A DNA stretch of 64,000 bases from Acanthacorydalis orientalis (Eukaryota; Arthropoda; Insecta; Megaloptera; Corydalidae). A program made the translations under genes and the position numbers. The notes under the pieces are model-generated. The model did not search any database. It was not told the origin of the DNA and worked only from the letters and a program-made list of their open reading frames with translations. The stretch is taken from NCBI GenBank assembly GCA_034766995.1, contig CM068325.1, positions 4,103,446 through 4,167,445 on the forward strand, written 5' to 3'. Positions within the stretch are counted from its first letter, which is position 1; each line of letters begins with the position of its first letter. This document shows, piece after piece, positions 1 to 11,589 of this stretch.

Positions 1-650
1 GAATAACATTTCACAGAAAACCCCTACGTCAGGACAATCTCTTCTTGTTTAAATCTACTTACTATTTTACCCTTAAAACCTAACTCAATCGACACAAAAG
101 TCCTTATAAATAGAACCTACATCACTCTCAATCTTTTTCAAAACAATTCTTAATCATCGATTCTACGTCCATCCAGTCTCCTTTCTTCAAATTTACTCAC
201 AAGATTTCACTTCGGACCTAACGGAAAACTTATAAAGTCCCTGTACATCGAGCTTACATTCCATTCTACAAGAATTCAGAATACAGAATTCTCATAAAAC
301 TCTCTACAATTCGATACTTAATCAGTGTAGTCTATTTTTCTTTAAATCTACTTGCAGGCCTGTCCTTAAAATTAAAAATAATTCTTATAAAAAGTCCCAG
401 GATTCGATTCTAAATCAGTGCAGTATTTTTTTCTTTAAATCTACTCAAGGCCTGGCTTGATATCCTTGCAGAATTCTCACAATAACGATCAAAAAACTGA
501 TTCTGCGTCAAGAATCGACTCTAGTGTAAATACACTCACGGGTTTGGCCACAAAAACGGACACACATTTCATAAAAAGGCTTGCAGTTTGATTCTTTGTC
601 AGTGTAATAATTTTTTCTTTAAATCGACTTACAGGTCTGGCTTTAGAATA
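1..650. repeat. AT-rich degenerate tandem repeat
   Basis: Gene-free. A block like TTCTTTAAATCTACTTGCAG recurs near 46, 188, 336, 430 and 616, usually preceded by a GATTCGATNCTAAATCAGTG-like block. Spacings are about 95, 145 and 186 bases, so copies have been lost or partly deleted. No reading frame of note. Confidence 0.6.
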
Positions 651-675
651 TGAAAAAGTATGGCGAATTCACCCT

Positions 676-680
<5 letters not shown>

Positions 681-724
<44 letters not shown>
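681..724. repeat. (TA)n microsatellite
   Basis: Uninterrupted TA dinucleotide run separating the first AT-rich repeat block from a more GC-rich stretch. Confidence 0.95.
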
Positions 725-727
<3 letters not shown>

Positions 728-1205
728 GTATGTAAAGCACGAGTGTATGTTCAAGGGTATAAACGAGCCACCCTCCTCTCAAACTGTACGCATTGATGGG
801 TTGATTCGTGCAATTCGCGAAATAAGCGAAAAAAAACAGTCTGTCCGCGTTGCGAGCTGCTCTTCACGATTTTTTATTCGTGTGTTTCTCTGTGTGTGTG
901 TGTGTGTACGAGCGAGACGAGACCATACCTGTGTGTAAAAAGGCATTGCATGCGAACAGGCTACAATTCAGAGACGGTAAGTATCCGCACTGTAACCGGA
1001 AACGTGGGAAATGGGCCACGATTTAATAGTAGGTGTCTGGGTGCCGGTGCGGTTTTCGCAGAGAATGTCCGCGGGGAAAATGACGCGAGTCGCGATGTCT
1101 TAGCGAGTCGCGATGTGTTCGCGAGTCCGCGGGGATTTTTACGCGAATCGCGAACGGACAAGTCGTACAGATCGAAGAATAGTTTGGTCGTCGAGGAGCT
1201 GTAGC
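725..1205. other. gene-free, mixed composition
   Basis: Contains a (TG)n run near 891-907 and a short local duplication around 1083-1135 in which GCGAGTCGCGATGT is repeated. Short open frames are present on both strands but none shows a recognisable domain or splice structure. Confidence 0.6.
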
Positions 1206-1209
1206 CGAG

Positions 1210-2175
1210 TTCGATGCTGTGATCTTTACAGGAATTAGTTGTCAGTTTCTAAACATCGACTATACAAAAATAAAGAGGCCTGTACTGACACTTTAACCAT
1301 TTTTGTATCTTTTCTCAAACAGTATCTAAAGTATATAGCACTTTCTTTGCAAATAACTCGTTAGAACAATTTTTAATCTTAAAATTGAATACACCATGGG
1401 AAAGACTGATCAATTTTGAATATATGTTATCACTTTTATTCTTTTCTAAAAATAAATATGCCCGTATTGACGCTTTGAACATTTTCGAATATTTTCTCAA
1501 ATTACACTAAAGTGTATATTCATTTTCTTACAAATAACTTATCAGAAAAAAATCAAAACTGAAAACTGAGTACAGTTTTATAAAGACCAAAAAAATTTAT
1601 ACATTTGCCATTCATTTTATTCTGTTTTAAAAATAAACAGGTCTGTACTAACACTTTAAACATTTTCGAAAATTTTCTCACATCACACTTAAGTATTTTT
1701 CCTTGAAAATAACTAACCAGAAAAATTACAGCCTCGAAATTGTGTCTACCGTCAAAAAGATAAATAAATTTTGTACACTATCGATTAATTTCAATCTCCT
1801 TAAAAAATAAGTAGGCCCGTAATGACACTTTGAACATTTTCGAATATTTTCTCAAGCCACACTAAAGTCTACATCAATTTTTTGCAAATAACTTATCAAA
1901 AAAAAATCAGAACTTAAAACTGAGTACATATTTAGAAATACAAATAAATTTAATATACTACACATAAATTTCGTCCCGTTTTAAAAACAAACAGGCGCGT
2001 ACTACACATTTCCGTATCTATTCACAAATATCGTCAACGATCATGTTCGTCCTTTTTATCAAATTACACGGTCACTAATCTCTCTAACTTAAAAACCGAA
2101 CAGATTATCGAAAAGGGCATTATATTCTGTACTTTTCATATAAATTTCAGTCTAGTTCGAAATCGGACAGGTCCG
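1210..2175 (+). repeat. ~180 bp tandem array (diverged member of the main family)
   Basis: Six copies of a block like AGGCCCGTAATGACACTTTG occur near 1274, 1457, 1637, 1812, 1990 and 2168, about 180 bases apart. Each is followed by an ATTTTCGAATATTTTCTCAA-like block and by TTTGCAAATAACTT. The order of blocks matches the arrays at 32.9-34, 36.4-37.7 and 40.5-41.8 kb, so this is probably an old array of the same family. Confidence 0.75.
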
Positions 2176-2449
2176 TATTAACACTCAGAACAATGGACAT
2201 TTTATCAAAACTTGTACAGTTTTTTCTTACAAGAATGGTTGATGTTTCTGATCGTTTCCGATGCTTCCGAGCACCTTTTATAGATCTGTACAAGAATTTA
2301 TATTGAAAGTAGATATTCATAAATCAATTTATGGTTTACTGACCATCAGTGACCGCTTTTCTCGAGTCGTTTTCTCGAAAGAAACTCTTCAATTCAATCA
2401 AATCTAACACTAGCGTTCTATAATACAATTAGTGATACAACTCCCTCTT

Positions 2450-2456
<7 letters not shown>

Positions 2457-2514
<58 letters not shown>

Positions 2515-2515
2515 T
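2457..2515. repeat. (TA)n microsatellite
   Basis: Long TA run with a few G interruptions at its 3' end. Confidence 0.95.
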
Positions 2516-3087
2516 TGATCACGGTACCAATTTCGATCGTCTCTAAACCGAAACACACCTGAAGAAGAGGAATCTCTCCTCGCTTCGACGCCGTCGACGC
2601 CGACAACAATAATAATAATAATATCTCGTCGTCACGCTCGAACAGTTCGAGATCGTCTTCCGTGTACGAGATCTCTAGATCGAATCCATCCGTGCGCGAA
2701 CACGTCGGAATGAGTAGCGAATATACGACGACTTGATAACGCGGAATTCAAAAGTGGCGCGCGTCGACGCGGAAGAGATCTGCATTGCAGATAAAGGCGG
2801 CTCTGTTCGTACGTGTGTGTGTGTGTGTGTGTGTGCGGATGAGTTTGAATCCCGGCGGCTGTACGTGTATGCGAAAATCCGTACTTGTATGGGGTTTCGC
2901 TCGTCGCGCCGGGACGCGGATGGACCGACAGTGCGAGACGGGGGTTGGTTTTTCTTTTCTAATGATTATTCGATTGGACAGACGCCTGTTTCGGTTAAAA
3001 AGACACACTGTAGTAATATCAAATGATTAGGCCCGAATCTGGGCTGATAATCTCATTTATTAAGAACTAACGCTGAGATTGTTACAC

Positions 3088-3175
3088 AGAAAGGACGGAT
3101 TTTATATTTCAAGGACCCGTCTCGACTGAATACGGACACGGACTTGAGTTATGAAGCAGGGACGTTCGCGTGTGA
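3088..3175 (+). repeat. dispersed repeat copy 1 (pair with 5013-5095)
   Basis: Both copies start with CAGAAAGGACGGRTTTTATATTT and end with GAGTTATGAAGCARGG, with a diverged middle. They are direct repeats about 1.9 kb apart. Confidence 0.7.
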
Positions 3176-5012
3176 AGAGATTCTGTTATATTCCAGTGAG
3201 GTTGGATCCAGATCTAGTCTAACGATCCCTTTTTTTCTAAAAAAAAAACTATAAGTCCGGAGATTGTCATAGGAGGAACGTACCGGAGACTGACAATCGA
3301 TTGAAATCGTTTCCTTTCGATCAGGAACCAACTTCGTAAGCGTTAAAGCTCACTCCGTGTGCCTGGACTCGATTCGACGCGCCGCGATCTCGACTCCGGA
3401 CGAAACCTGTCAGGAAATTGGGAACAGGACCCGGATCGAGAGAGATCCGGACACGACATCGATTTGTCTCAGACTGTTCCGAGAACTGTCCGAGACAAAT
3501 AAAGAGTATCACTTTTCGATGACAAAATAGATGGGAACGGAGAGCTCGTCCTGGAAACGAACCGGTCCGCGTTTCGAACGAAATCCGCACCGGCTCGAAC
3601 GCGCGCGCCGGTCTGATAAATCGCTCGATATCATTTTATATCCGTGATAATTATGTGTGTGTGTGTGTGTGTGTGAAGGGCGGCGCGTGTGCATGAGAGT
3701 ACGGGGTGGGCGCGCAAACGTGACCGTACGATGGGACCGCAGGCGACCGCACGCCGTAGCGTATGGACGGCGATAAGGCCAATTTAGCATTTCGCCGATG
3801 GTCATCAGTTCGTACCTGGCAGCGGTCCTCAATCAACTCGAACCGCCGATCCATCACACTGTTTCGAATAGAGGTCAGGCCGTCTCGTGCGGACGGTGGC
3901 CGCGTTCACAACACGCCCGGCGCGGCGCGGCGCCGGTCATGTGCGTGCGTCGGCCGGTCGCGCGCGTCCGGCATCGAAACGACGGTCCGGTGTTCGACTC
4001 TCGGTCCGCACGCCTCGGAGATTGCGATCGAGACGTCCGTATCGAACGCGAGGAACGCCTCTCTCTCTATATCTAACGAGATAGACAGAGAGAGAGAGAG
4101 ACAGGCTTTCAGAAGATAACCGGCCAGTTCGATCAAAAGTCGGTCCTGTCCCGCGTTAAGTGTTTCGGCGAGAGAAAAGCCTCCTACCGCCTCCTGTCGA
4201 CTTCGACAGATCGGAATCTCCCTTCGAGCGCATTCCAGTCGCAGTGCGAGTGCAGGCCCGGACGGCGGCCCCGGCGCCGCGCGTGCGACAGCGACGACGA
4301 CTCGAAGAGGGAGACGGACGCGTCGCAGTCGGCAATCCGATCACGAGAATTCCACGTCTTCTGATTGATCGCTAAGAAGCAGGTGTTCGAACCTCGTTCG
4401 TCGCACTTTATTAACGGGAATATCTGTCTGCGTGTCAGTCAACGGAGCCACAGTTCGATACTGTTGACTTGTAAACGCCGTATAAGTCAATTTGTTCATG
4501 GACGTGCACGCGCGCGCGCGCAGGGCGCGAGAGCGGGACGAAGGGGCGGGGGCGTAGAACGAAAATCGATCGTGGAGAAACGTACGGACGTGTTAATCGA
4601 ATCAATCCGTTCGACCGATTCCGATACATTTCCGGCATCGAAAAAATGACCGGTACGTTCCTGTACAACTAAGTGCTGTCCGCACGAGATCGCCGGTTCG
4701 AAAACGCAGAGTCGTGATGACGGACGACGGACGGGACGACCGGAACACAGAGATCACGGAATCCTGGACGACGGTCTTCGATCAGAACGGAGAGACGGAG
4801 TGATTCGCGTACAGAGACTCGAAAGTATCGAAAAATATGAACGGGAAATCGTGTCGGAACGATCGGAGAGACGGTGACCTCCTGGAGATACCGGACTCGA
4901 AGCGGGGACGAAGAAATGTCCGCGAAAGAAGATGCTCGGCCGTAAGATCGAGATCGAACTTGAATCGGGGCTCGCAGTCGCTTGAAATAGGGATCCGTGC
5001 AGTGATTTTGTC

Positions 5013-5095
5013 CCAGAAAGGACGGGTTTTATATTTTGAGCACTTTCCTTGACCGAACGCACGCATAGACGTGAGTTATGAAGCAAGGGTAATCA
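5013..5095 (+). repeat. dispersed repeat copy 2 (pair with 3088-3175)
   Basis: Direct repeat of 3088-3175. The flanks outside the shared block do not match. Confidence 0.7.
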
Positions 5096-5266
5096 GAAAA
5101 CCGAACCCGGATCTCGAATATCAATTAACAAGAGAGACAGGTCTCGATTCGAACATGGTATTTTACAAAATGTCCAAGTTCGACGCCCAGAACGCGATTC
5201 ATAGCTATTCTATGGACTGTTTAGAAGTGTTCCGATCCGTTTAGTCGCTCGGAACGATTCTTTATA

Positions 5267-5311
<45 letters not shown>

Positions 5312-7664
5312 GTTTTCAGAGAAAACATCGACCGGAAACGCATGTTCGGGAGATCAGGACAGGACATGTCGTGACATCTTTCGTGCAGTCGTCGAACGCT
5401 ACACGGTTCGGTTCGAACTTAATTCGGATTCGCTTCTCGGCAAGCGAGCTTTTCTTCCACCCACGCAGTTACGTTCTAGCGTCCGTTCTTTTGTATAAAA
5501 ATACGGTTCGGTTCTATTCCTGGATGGATGAGTAAGCGATTATCGATAGAGGCCTCTTGTGTAGATTGTATATTCGCTAGAGTTCCTCTTTTGAATCGGT
5601 TCTTTTCTACGATACGGGGGATGAAGACGACTCGTTCGATTTTCCATAGATTCTTTTCAAATGGGAACAAGGTCGGTCTCAGCGTCGATATCTTAAGTCG
5701 TTTGTCTGAGACAGGGGGCTGGAAATGGAACGAGTGCGCGTTTTCCTGTCGAAAAGACTGAAATGAGGAGATTTTTTGTACGGTTTGTGCTGTCCGCGCT
5801 GAAGTGATGGAATCTATTCGCGAAAACGGATAAAAATCCAGCTGATTCTTCGGTCTTTCACTTTAGATTCGTCTACGATGATGCTTTCCCGTTAAAAAGC
5901 CCCGCGCTCGGACATCGTTTCTATAGAGTGAAACAATTCAAAGTGTCAATTGTTACAGTTAATTTTTATTCTGCAAGTTGCCAACTTGTTATGTTTCTAT
6001 GGTGATAACAATTTTTGTTGTTTGTTTATAGCGACGACAACAAAATGCATTTGTTAATCTGTTATCTGTCATGTGTTAACACGGTTCGCGTTCGCTAATA
6101 AATCATCAGACGAGTCGTTTTGCAGAAAGGGAGTTCGTTTTTTCTCTAGATCGCCCGGCACGGTTCATCCCGATCCGCGCCTCTGACAATCTCGAGCCGG
6201 TCCCGACGTTTCGGACACTTCCCAGTGCGTGAAATCGAACGCGGACCGTTCGGTCCGCACGAAAATCCGTACAGAATTCGCGGCCGTTTCGAATATTCCC
6301 ATTCTCGTATAAGGACGAGCGCGAGCGCGACTCGTATGTCGATCTCGCTCCGTCTCGACGGTGCGCCGGTGCGCGCCGCTCGCTCGCACTGTCAATCGAT
6401 ACGCTGCCGCCGCCATCGGAACGGACCGCTCGCTCCGTCTCTCGTCCGCGCGCGCGACGCCGATACGTCCGTCCGCGTCCGCCGATCCGACGCCCGCCAC
6501 CGAGTTCGCAGCTCGTCCTTTCTCTCGTACGCCGCCGTATCTGTCGCACGGTGGTCCGAGCACGGGTCGAAAAAGTATACGCGACCGCTCGTCAGTCCGT
6601 TCCAGTGTGCACTTCGAGTGTGTCGTTTCGTCTAGTGCGTGCCTGTGTGATTTTTCATCAACGGTGTACATAACAAATCCACCATTCCGTCGTTAAACGA
6701 GAGCCAGCCTTTTGGGTGGCCAACAAAGGTCAGACAGCGCTGCCGTTTACTCTTATTTTCATACACTTATCACGTTTCGCGGCCCGGTTCGACGCTCGCG
6801 TGAGTCACCCGGGTTTTCACGCGAGCGCGTCTCGTCGTGGCGCTCGCACGGGTTCCGTGCGGCCGGCACGGAGGCGTTGTCACCGCTGCGTGACATTTCA
6901 CCCGGCCGACGTTATCGATTCGCGGACGTTCGAGTCGATTGCGTTTCGTTTCCGTGCCGTTAACCTAAAATCCGTGCATGTTTTATGACGAGGAGACGCT
7001 CGCGTCCGAGGCGTACGCGGATTCGCGACGGCGCGACCGCTCCGAATCGACGTGGAGCGTGATAAGTGTCCGAACGCATGCCTATCTATAGTTTTTAAGG
7101 ACGAAAACCGTGTCGAAATCGCGGAAACCGATCCGCAATGACGTTGAAGAATGTCAACATATGTTACGGCGCGGCGGCGCCGTGTCGGCAATCCGACCGC
7201 CGCCCGCTCCGGCCGTGACGTTCGTCGGTCTTTCCGACCGCCGCGTCCAAAGTTCAAGTTCAGTGTGTGCACACGTACACGCGCCGTCGGCAACGTGACG
7301 TGCGGACAATGAGATACCCCGTCGAATACGCTGATCGTTATCGAATCCACGCGATTGCGTCGTGCGCTGAGTCGGACTCTCGACACGTCCGTGCGCGTTT
7401 TTTGTCTCGTCTCCTCCTCCTCACCGCTGCCGCTTTCGTTCGAACGCACGACGTCAGAGTCGGTTCGGTCAGCGATCGGACACGGCCACGTCTTGTTCTA
7501 TTCGCAGCGTGCAGCCGTTGCTTTCTCTTTATTTCCGACGAGAAATCGTACAATGTTTACGAAATTAATGGGTCAGTGCCAGAGCCGGAATCGGCCCGTG
7601 CGGCCGTTCCGTTTCATTCTCGCGCGTGACGCCGCGCATGACGCCCTCTCTTTCAGGCCCCGCT

Positions 7665-7796
7665 GTAAGTGTAGCGTCGTGAAATGGCGTCGAGCGCGTC
7701 CTATACCCTCGCTCGTTCGCACGACACACAATCGCAATGACCTCTTCTCCTTTTAACCGAACATACGACGTGCCGTGCACAGATGTTTGTGTGCAG
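7665..7796 (+). other. probable 5'UTR intron of the CCDC59-like gene
   Basis: A good donor (CGCT|GTAAGTG) at 7665 and an acceptor (TTGTGTGCAG|G) ending at 7796 bracket 132 bases. The acceptor lies 59 bases before the chosen AUG. If used, the upstream exon carries an AUG at 7638 that meets a stop soon after the junction, so it would be a short upstream frame. Inferred from splice signals only. Confidence 0.45.
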
Positions 7797-7855
7797 GGAA
7801 TTTCTTTCTGACGTTTCGGCCATTAATGTCTGAAAAACGTTCTGTTCGAGCGAAA

Positions 7856-8616
7856 ATGGTCAAGAACAGGGTGCATCCTGTGGGAGACGCGGACGGGAAC
7901 GAGCCCGACAAGAGGCCGAATCTGTTCGAGGCGAGTTACAAGAAGTTCAGCGAGCACGTCGACGGAATCAGGCCGGGACGAGGCCGTGCGAAATTCAAAA
8001 ACAAACAGTGGCAGACGGACACGTCGTCGAACGGCCCGAAGAAACCGTTCGACAAGAAGACGTGGAGACTGAAAACGTACAGTAACAAGTACAAGCTCGA
8101 TAAGTGGGAAGAGAGGCGGAAGAAGCAAGTCCTGAAGGACTACTACAGGAACGTGAAGGGCGATAGTGGCGGAGCGGGCGCCGACGTTCGTCGGCTGTAC
8201 GACGAGGAGGCCCGACGAGGTAAACGCGGCGCCGACGTCGATCCGGCCGGGCCCGCGCGTCACGCTCCTTTTCTTTTCCAGACGGCGACGTCGCGACGAC
8301 GAGGATCAACTACGTCGTCCATCCGGACGTGCTCGAGCGGTTGACGGGCGGCGCGCCGGCGCCGCACGGCAGAGTGTCCGCGCTGAAAGCGGCGCAGGCC
8401 GAGTACGAACGGCTCAAACGGGAAAAACGCGACAGGAAGAGCGACTACCTCCGGCGCAAGGCCGAAAAGGAGAGCGCGCTCGCCGAGTACAGGACGAAGA
8501 AGGCCGAGAAGTTCAAAAAGCTGAGCAGGAGGACGACGAGGGGACAGCCGGTCATGAAGGGACGGATCGAGCTGATGCTCGAGAAGATACAGGCGAGCGT
8601 GAACGGCGACGTCTGA
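7856..8616 (+). CDS. CCDC59: CCDC59 / TAP26 homologue (FYV7-like rRNA-processing factor)
   Basis: Two exons, 7856-8219 and 8282-8616, joined across a 62-base intron (GAG|GTAAAC ... TTTTCCAG|AC), encode 232 residues. The human protein is about 241. The N-terminal half is basic and contains NLFEASYKKFSEHVDG and a KDYYRN stretch. The C-terminal exon is a highly charged coiled coil (AAQAEYERLKREKRDRKSDY) followed by EKFKKLSRRTTRGQPVMKGR and LMLEKIQ, which is the family's diagnostic end. Known role of the family: nucleolar protein of small-subunit rRNA processing; in vertebrates also described as a partner of thyroid transcription factor 1. I chose the AUG at 7856 because its context (GCGAAAATGG) is much better than that of the in-frame AUG at 7826, which would add ten residues. 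Same strand as the two growth genes downstream. Confidence 0.85.
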
Positions 8617-8731
8617 TCGAAGGATACGCGGATCGTCCGTGGACGTGTCCTGTTCGGACGGCGGGGAAGCGGAGTACTTTACGGTTTTGTTTTCGTATAC
8701 GGATCGACTTTTTTGTTATGTAAAACTTTGT

Positions 8732-8737
8732 AATAAA
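8732..8737 (+). terminator. polyadenylation signal, CCDC59-like gene
   Basis: AATAAA 116 bases after the stop codon, giving a short 3'UTR. Confidence 0.8.
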
Positions 8738-8769
8738 GCGATCGTCACGTAGCGTACGTGTTTTCATTC

Positions 8770-9930
8770 CGGATCTGTTTCGTAGTGTTTCGGATCGTCT
8801 TACGGGACCGTGAAAGCGGTTCGGTGACCGTCTGTCGGTTCTCGAATAAGTTTCAGTCGACCGGCCGGTCCCGGGTGACCGTGGTCGTCGAGTATTTAGG
8901 TACCGGGAGACCGTCCGCTGTCTGAAGCTTCGAAGAGTTTCTGCAGAACAGAAACGATATTTTATCTAGGTCGCAGGTCACTCGATTCGGACGGGCGTCG
9001 GTTCAGTGACGCCGACCGTCTCGTCTCGTTCCACGGTTTTTTTTCCTTTTTTTTTTTTTTTTAGGTCAACGGCACAGTTTCGGGCCCGATAAGAACGGTC
9101 GTTTTTTTTCCTCTTCCTCCCCCGCACGCGGAACTGTCGAGCGCAGCCCGGCGTGTTGTTTATTTATTTCGCAATTGTTGTCTCCGGTCGTTCGTTTACG
9201 AAACGCGAGCCAGCTCGATCTACAGGTCGGCGTTTTTTTTCCCCGAACCGATTTTCTGCCGACGACCACGGAACTTATCAGCGCCTGCCCGTATCGCTGC
9301 GGTCATGTGTCACGGATATTTGTTTGCGTTCGTTTAGATAAACGTTACGGGCATCTGATACGCCGCACACACTGATGTTCGGGCGGGGGAAAAAAAACGC
9401 GCGGCCGAGACGAAAACAAACCTGTACAAAGTCGAAAGTCAGGGTCACGGGATCGACGTTTCGTCATCGACCGTTTTTCCGTGTCGAAATTCGTTCCAGC
9501 ATCGAATTCGTTTCGAAGAAACGCGTCGGCGCGGCCGGTTCGTTTTCGTCGCGGTTTTCCCCGTGCGGGGCGCGCAAAAAATCCTAATTACGCCCCTGAG
9601 GCACGCGAATACCCCGACGTAAGCGAGCAACTCGGTCCGATTTACCAGGAAACGGCCGTTCCGTTTGTCTCTGCAACGTTTTTCCCGTGAAGAGTGCGTC
9701 ACACCGCTCGCGGTCTAATCGGTTCGGTCCGGTTTCGGTCAAGGTTGACATCGCACGCACAGACTTGCTGGCATTGCGATTTTGTACGCGCACGGTTGTA
9801 AAGTTAGCGAGCGAGCCTGTTGAGGACTGCGTTTGATAAATCTAATCGGACTTCCAGTAAACGCGGACCGAGGAAGTCGAGGAAGACAAGAAAGACGGGC
9901 CGAGGTCTCGATCCACGCTGAAAAAACGGC
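8770..9930. other. gene-free intergenic, GC-rich
   Basis: Between the CCDC59-like gene and the 9941 repeat. Poly-T runs at about 9038-9062 and several T-runs after 9100. No supported coding exon. Confidence 0.5.
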
Positions 9931-9940
9931 TTTTTTCGAT

Positions 9941-10320
9941 GAAATTCGGGCTGTAATTCGGTTCATCGAATCGACAAATGCATACACTTGACAAGAATCG
10001 ATTCGATTGTCCCGGAAACGCGGAAAATCGAAACGGCAGAAGCGGGGAAATCTCGAAAAACGGTTCGGCGCGGACTCGTTCAACTCTCATGCGCCGAAAT
10101 CGCAATCTCCCCTGAAAACGGTTATTTTCGGTTAAATTCGGGTCGTAATTCGGTTCATCGGATTACCGAACGCATACACTTGACAAAAATCGATTCGGTT
10201 TTCCCGGAAACGCGGTCGGAACGCGGAAAATCGAAACGACAGGAGCGGGGAAATCTCGAAAAACGGTTCGGCGCGGACTCGTTCAACTCTCATGCGCCGA
10301 AATCTCGATCTCCCCTGAAA
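9941..10320 (+). repeat. two-copy ~195-205 bp direct repeat
   Basis: Copy 1 (about 9941-10133) and copy 2 (about 10134-10320) share long nearly identical segments, including GCGGGGAAATCTCGAAAAAC and CGCGGACTCGTTCAACTCTC. Copy 2 has a 12-base insertion (CGGTCGGAACGC). A third, more diverged and more GC-rich copy is visible at about 10778-10855. Confidence 0.85.
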
Positions 10321-10379
10321 CGTTCTATTCTTTCATTGAAATTTCGACGGAATTATAATATCTTTCAATTAATTTAAAT

Positions 10380-10650
10380 ATCCGACTGTACATTTAACTC
10401 TTCATTTATCTAACTATTGATCTATCTGTCTGTCTCTGTATTTGTCTATTATTCGATTTATCGCCTAACTTATCTATCTATATATTTCCCTGTCTGTCTA
10501 ACTTTCTATTAATCGCCATATCTGTCTTTCTATTGATCTCTTCATTTATCTACCTGATGATTTATCTGTCTATTTATGTATCCATCAATCTCTGTATTTG
10601 TCTATTATTCGATTTGTCGCCAAACTTATCTATCTGTGTATTTATTTAAA
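10380..10650 (+). repeat. degenerate TCTA/TCTG tetranucleotide tract
   Basis: Loosely repeated TCTATCTGTCTG-like units mixed with ATTTATC. Two longer similar blocks (TATTTGTCTATTATTCGATT near 10439 and 10597) suggest a secondary ~158-base duplication. A much longer tract of the same type lies at 38.5-39.2 kb. Confidence 0.8.
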
Positions 10651-11114
10651 ACGATAAAACCCGTAATTATTTTCTCACCAATCCAACAGACGTATGAGTT
10701 GGATCGGTGGGTCGATAAGAGCCGACATTCGATACGAATGTGCCATGAAAACGATAGGCCGCGAAACGATCTCGCCGAGCGGGGAAGTTCCGAGAGACGA
10801 TCCGGCGCGGACTCGTTACACCCGCCCGGGCCGGAATCCGTATCTCCCCCGGACCCGATTCAGCCGGTCTCGCGGTTTTCGGTTCGGGCAAATCAACGGC
10901 CGCTCGCGAATTAACGCCGGCCGCGGGGCGACCGCGGCACGGAAACGGTACATTCTGAGTGTAGGAAGAGAGTCGCGCGATGATGGCGCGGTCCCCACCG
11001 TCCGACCGGACGGGTGGGAGGCGGCCGTCGCGCGAAATCTGTGCGGGTCGCGGCGCGGCAGCCGCGCCGGCCCCCGTCGACAGATCCGACCGAATCGGCG
11101 TTCCGCGGGACCTG

Positions 11115-11151
11115 TATAAAAAGCCGAGCCGGCCGCGACGGTGGGTCATTC
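11115..11151 (+). promoter_or_regulatory. core promoter of ornithine decarboxylase (TATA + initiator)
   Basis: TATAAAAAG at 11115-11123 is followed by TCATTC at 11146-11151, an exact fit to the arthropod initiator TCAKTY, with its A 33 bases after the first T of the TATA box. That is the usual TATA-to-start spacing. The surroundings are very GC-rich. The main AUG is about 810 genomic bases downstream, after two leader introns or one, so the assignment depends on leader splicing. Confidence 0.6.
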
Positions 11152-11589
11152 GCGGTCTGTCTGGTGGCGATATCGTACGGAGGCTCGTTGACGCGTCGGG
11201 GTGTCCCGTCGCGCGCCACCCCGTCTGAGAGTATACGCGGCGCGAAGGCAGTCGACGAGGAGTTCAGAGCCGGCCGCGCGGGTGTACCGAACCGTGGACG
11301 ATACGGAAAACGTAGATCTCATGGGTACGTTGGAAATCCGTCGTCGAGTGAATCGTTCGTGTCTCGGGCGGATACTCTGCACTCTCTCTCCGTCTTTCGA
11401 ACTGTGTAGAACGCCGCAGTTCACAAAGAAACCGTGTTGTCTCTAATCTCGACAAAAAAAAACGCGCGCGAGGAGAGATAACGTCGATAGAATTGTCTCC
11501 GTTATCTGTTGAGTGGATATCGAGGTCGTCGCCGACGCGAGCGTGCGCGCGACTACGTGTATCCGGTTTTAACCGGCGCTCTTTTGCAG

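Larger units (their letters stand above)
2516..7600. other. gene-free GC-rich intergenic region
   Basis: About 5 kb upstream of the CCDC59-like gene, with high CpG and several long but unconvincing open frames on both strands, as expected by chance in GC-rich DNA. It contains (TG)n runs at 2813-2834 and 3652-3676, a (TA)n run near 5263-5309 and a dispersed repeat pair (3088-3175 and 5013-5095). The part from about 6100 to 7660 may be a CpG-rich promoter domain of the downstream gene. Confidence 0.5.

Noticed and set aside
5994..6014. X-box-like GTTTCTATGGTGAT
   Set aside because: Fails the consensus at the last base; chance-level match.
6898..7449. 183-codon minus-strand frame, and similar Arg-rich frames at 6106-6671
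   Set aside because: Composition-driven in a CpG-rich region; no recognisable motif, no splice structure, overlapping frames of equal quality on the other strand.
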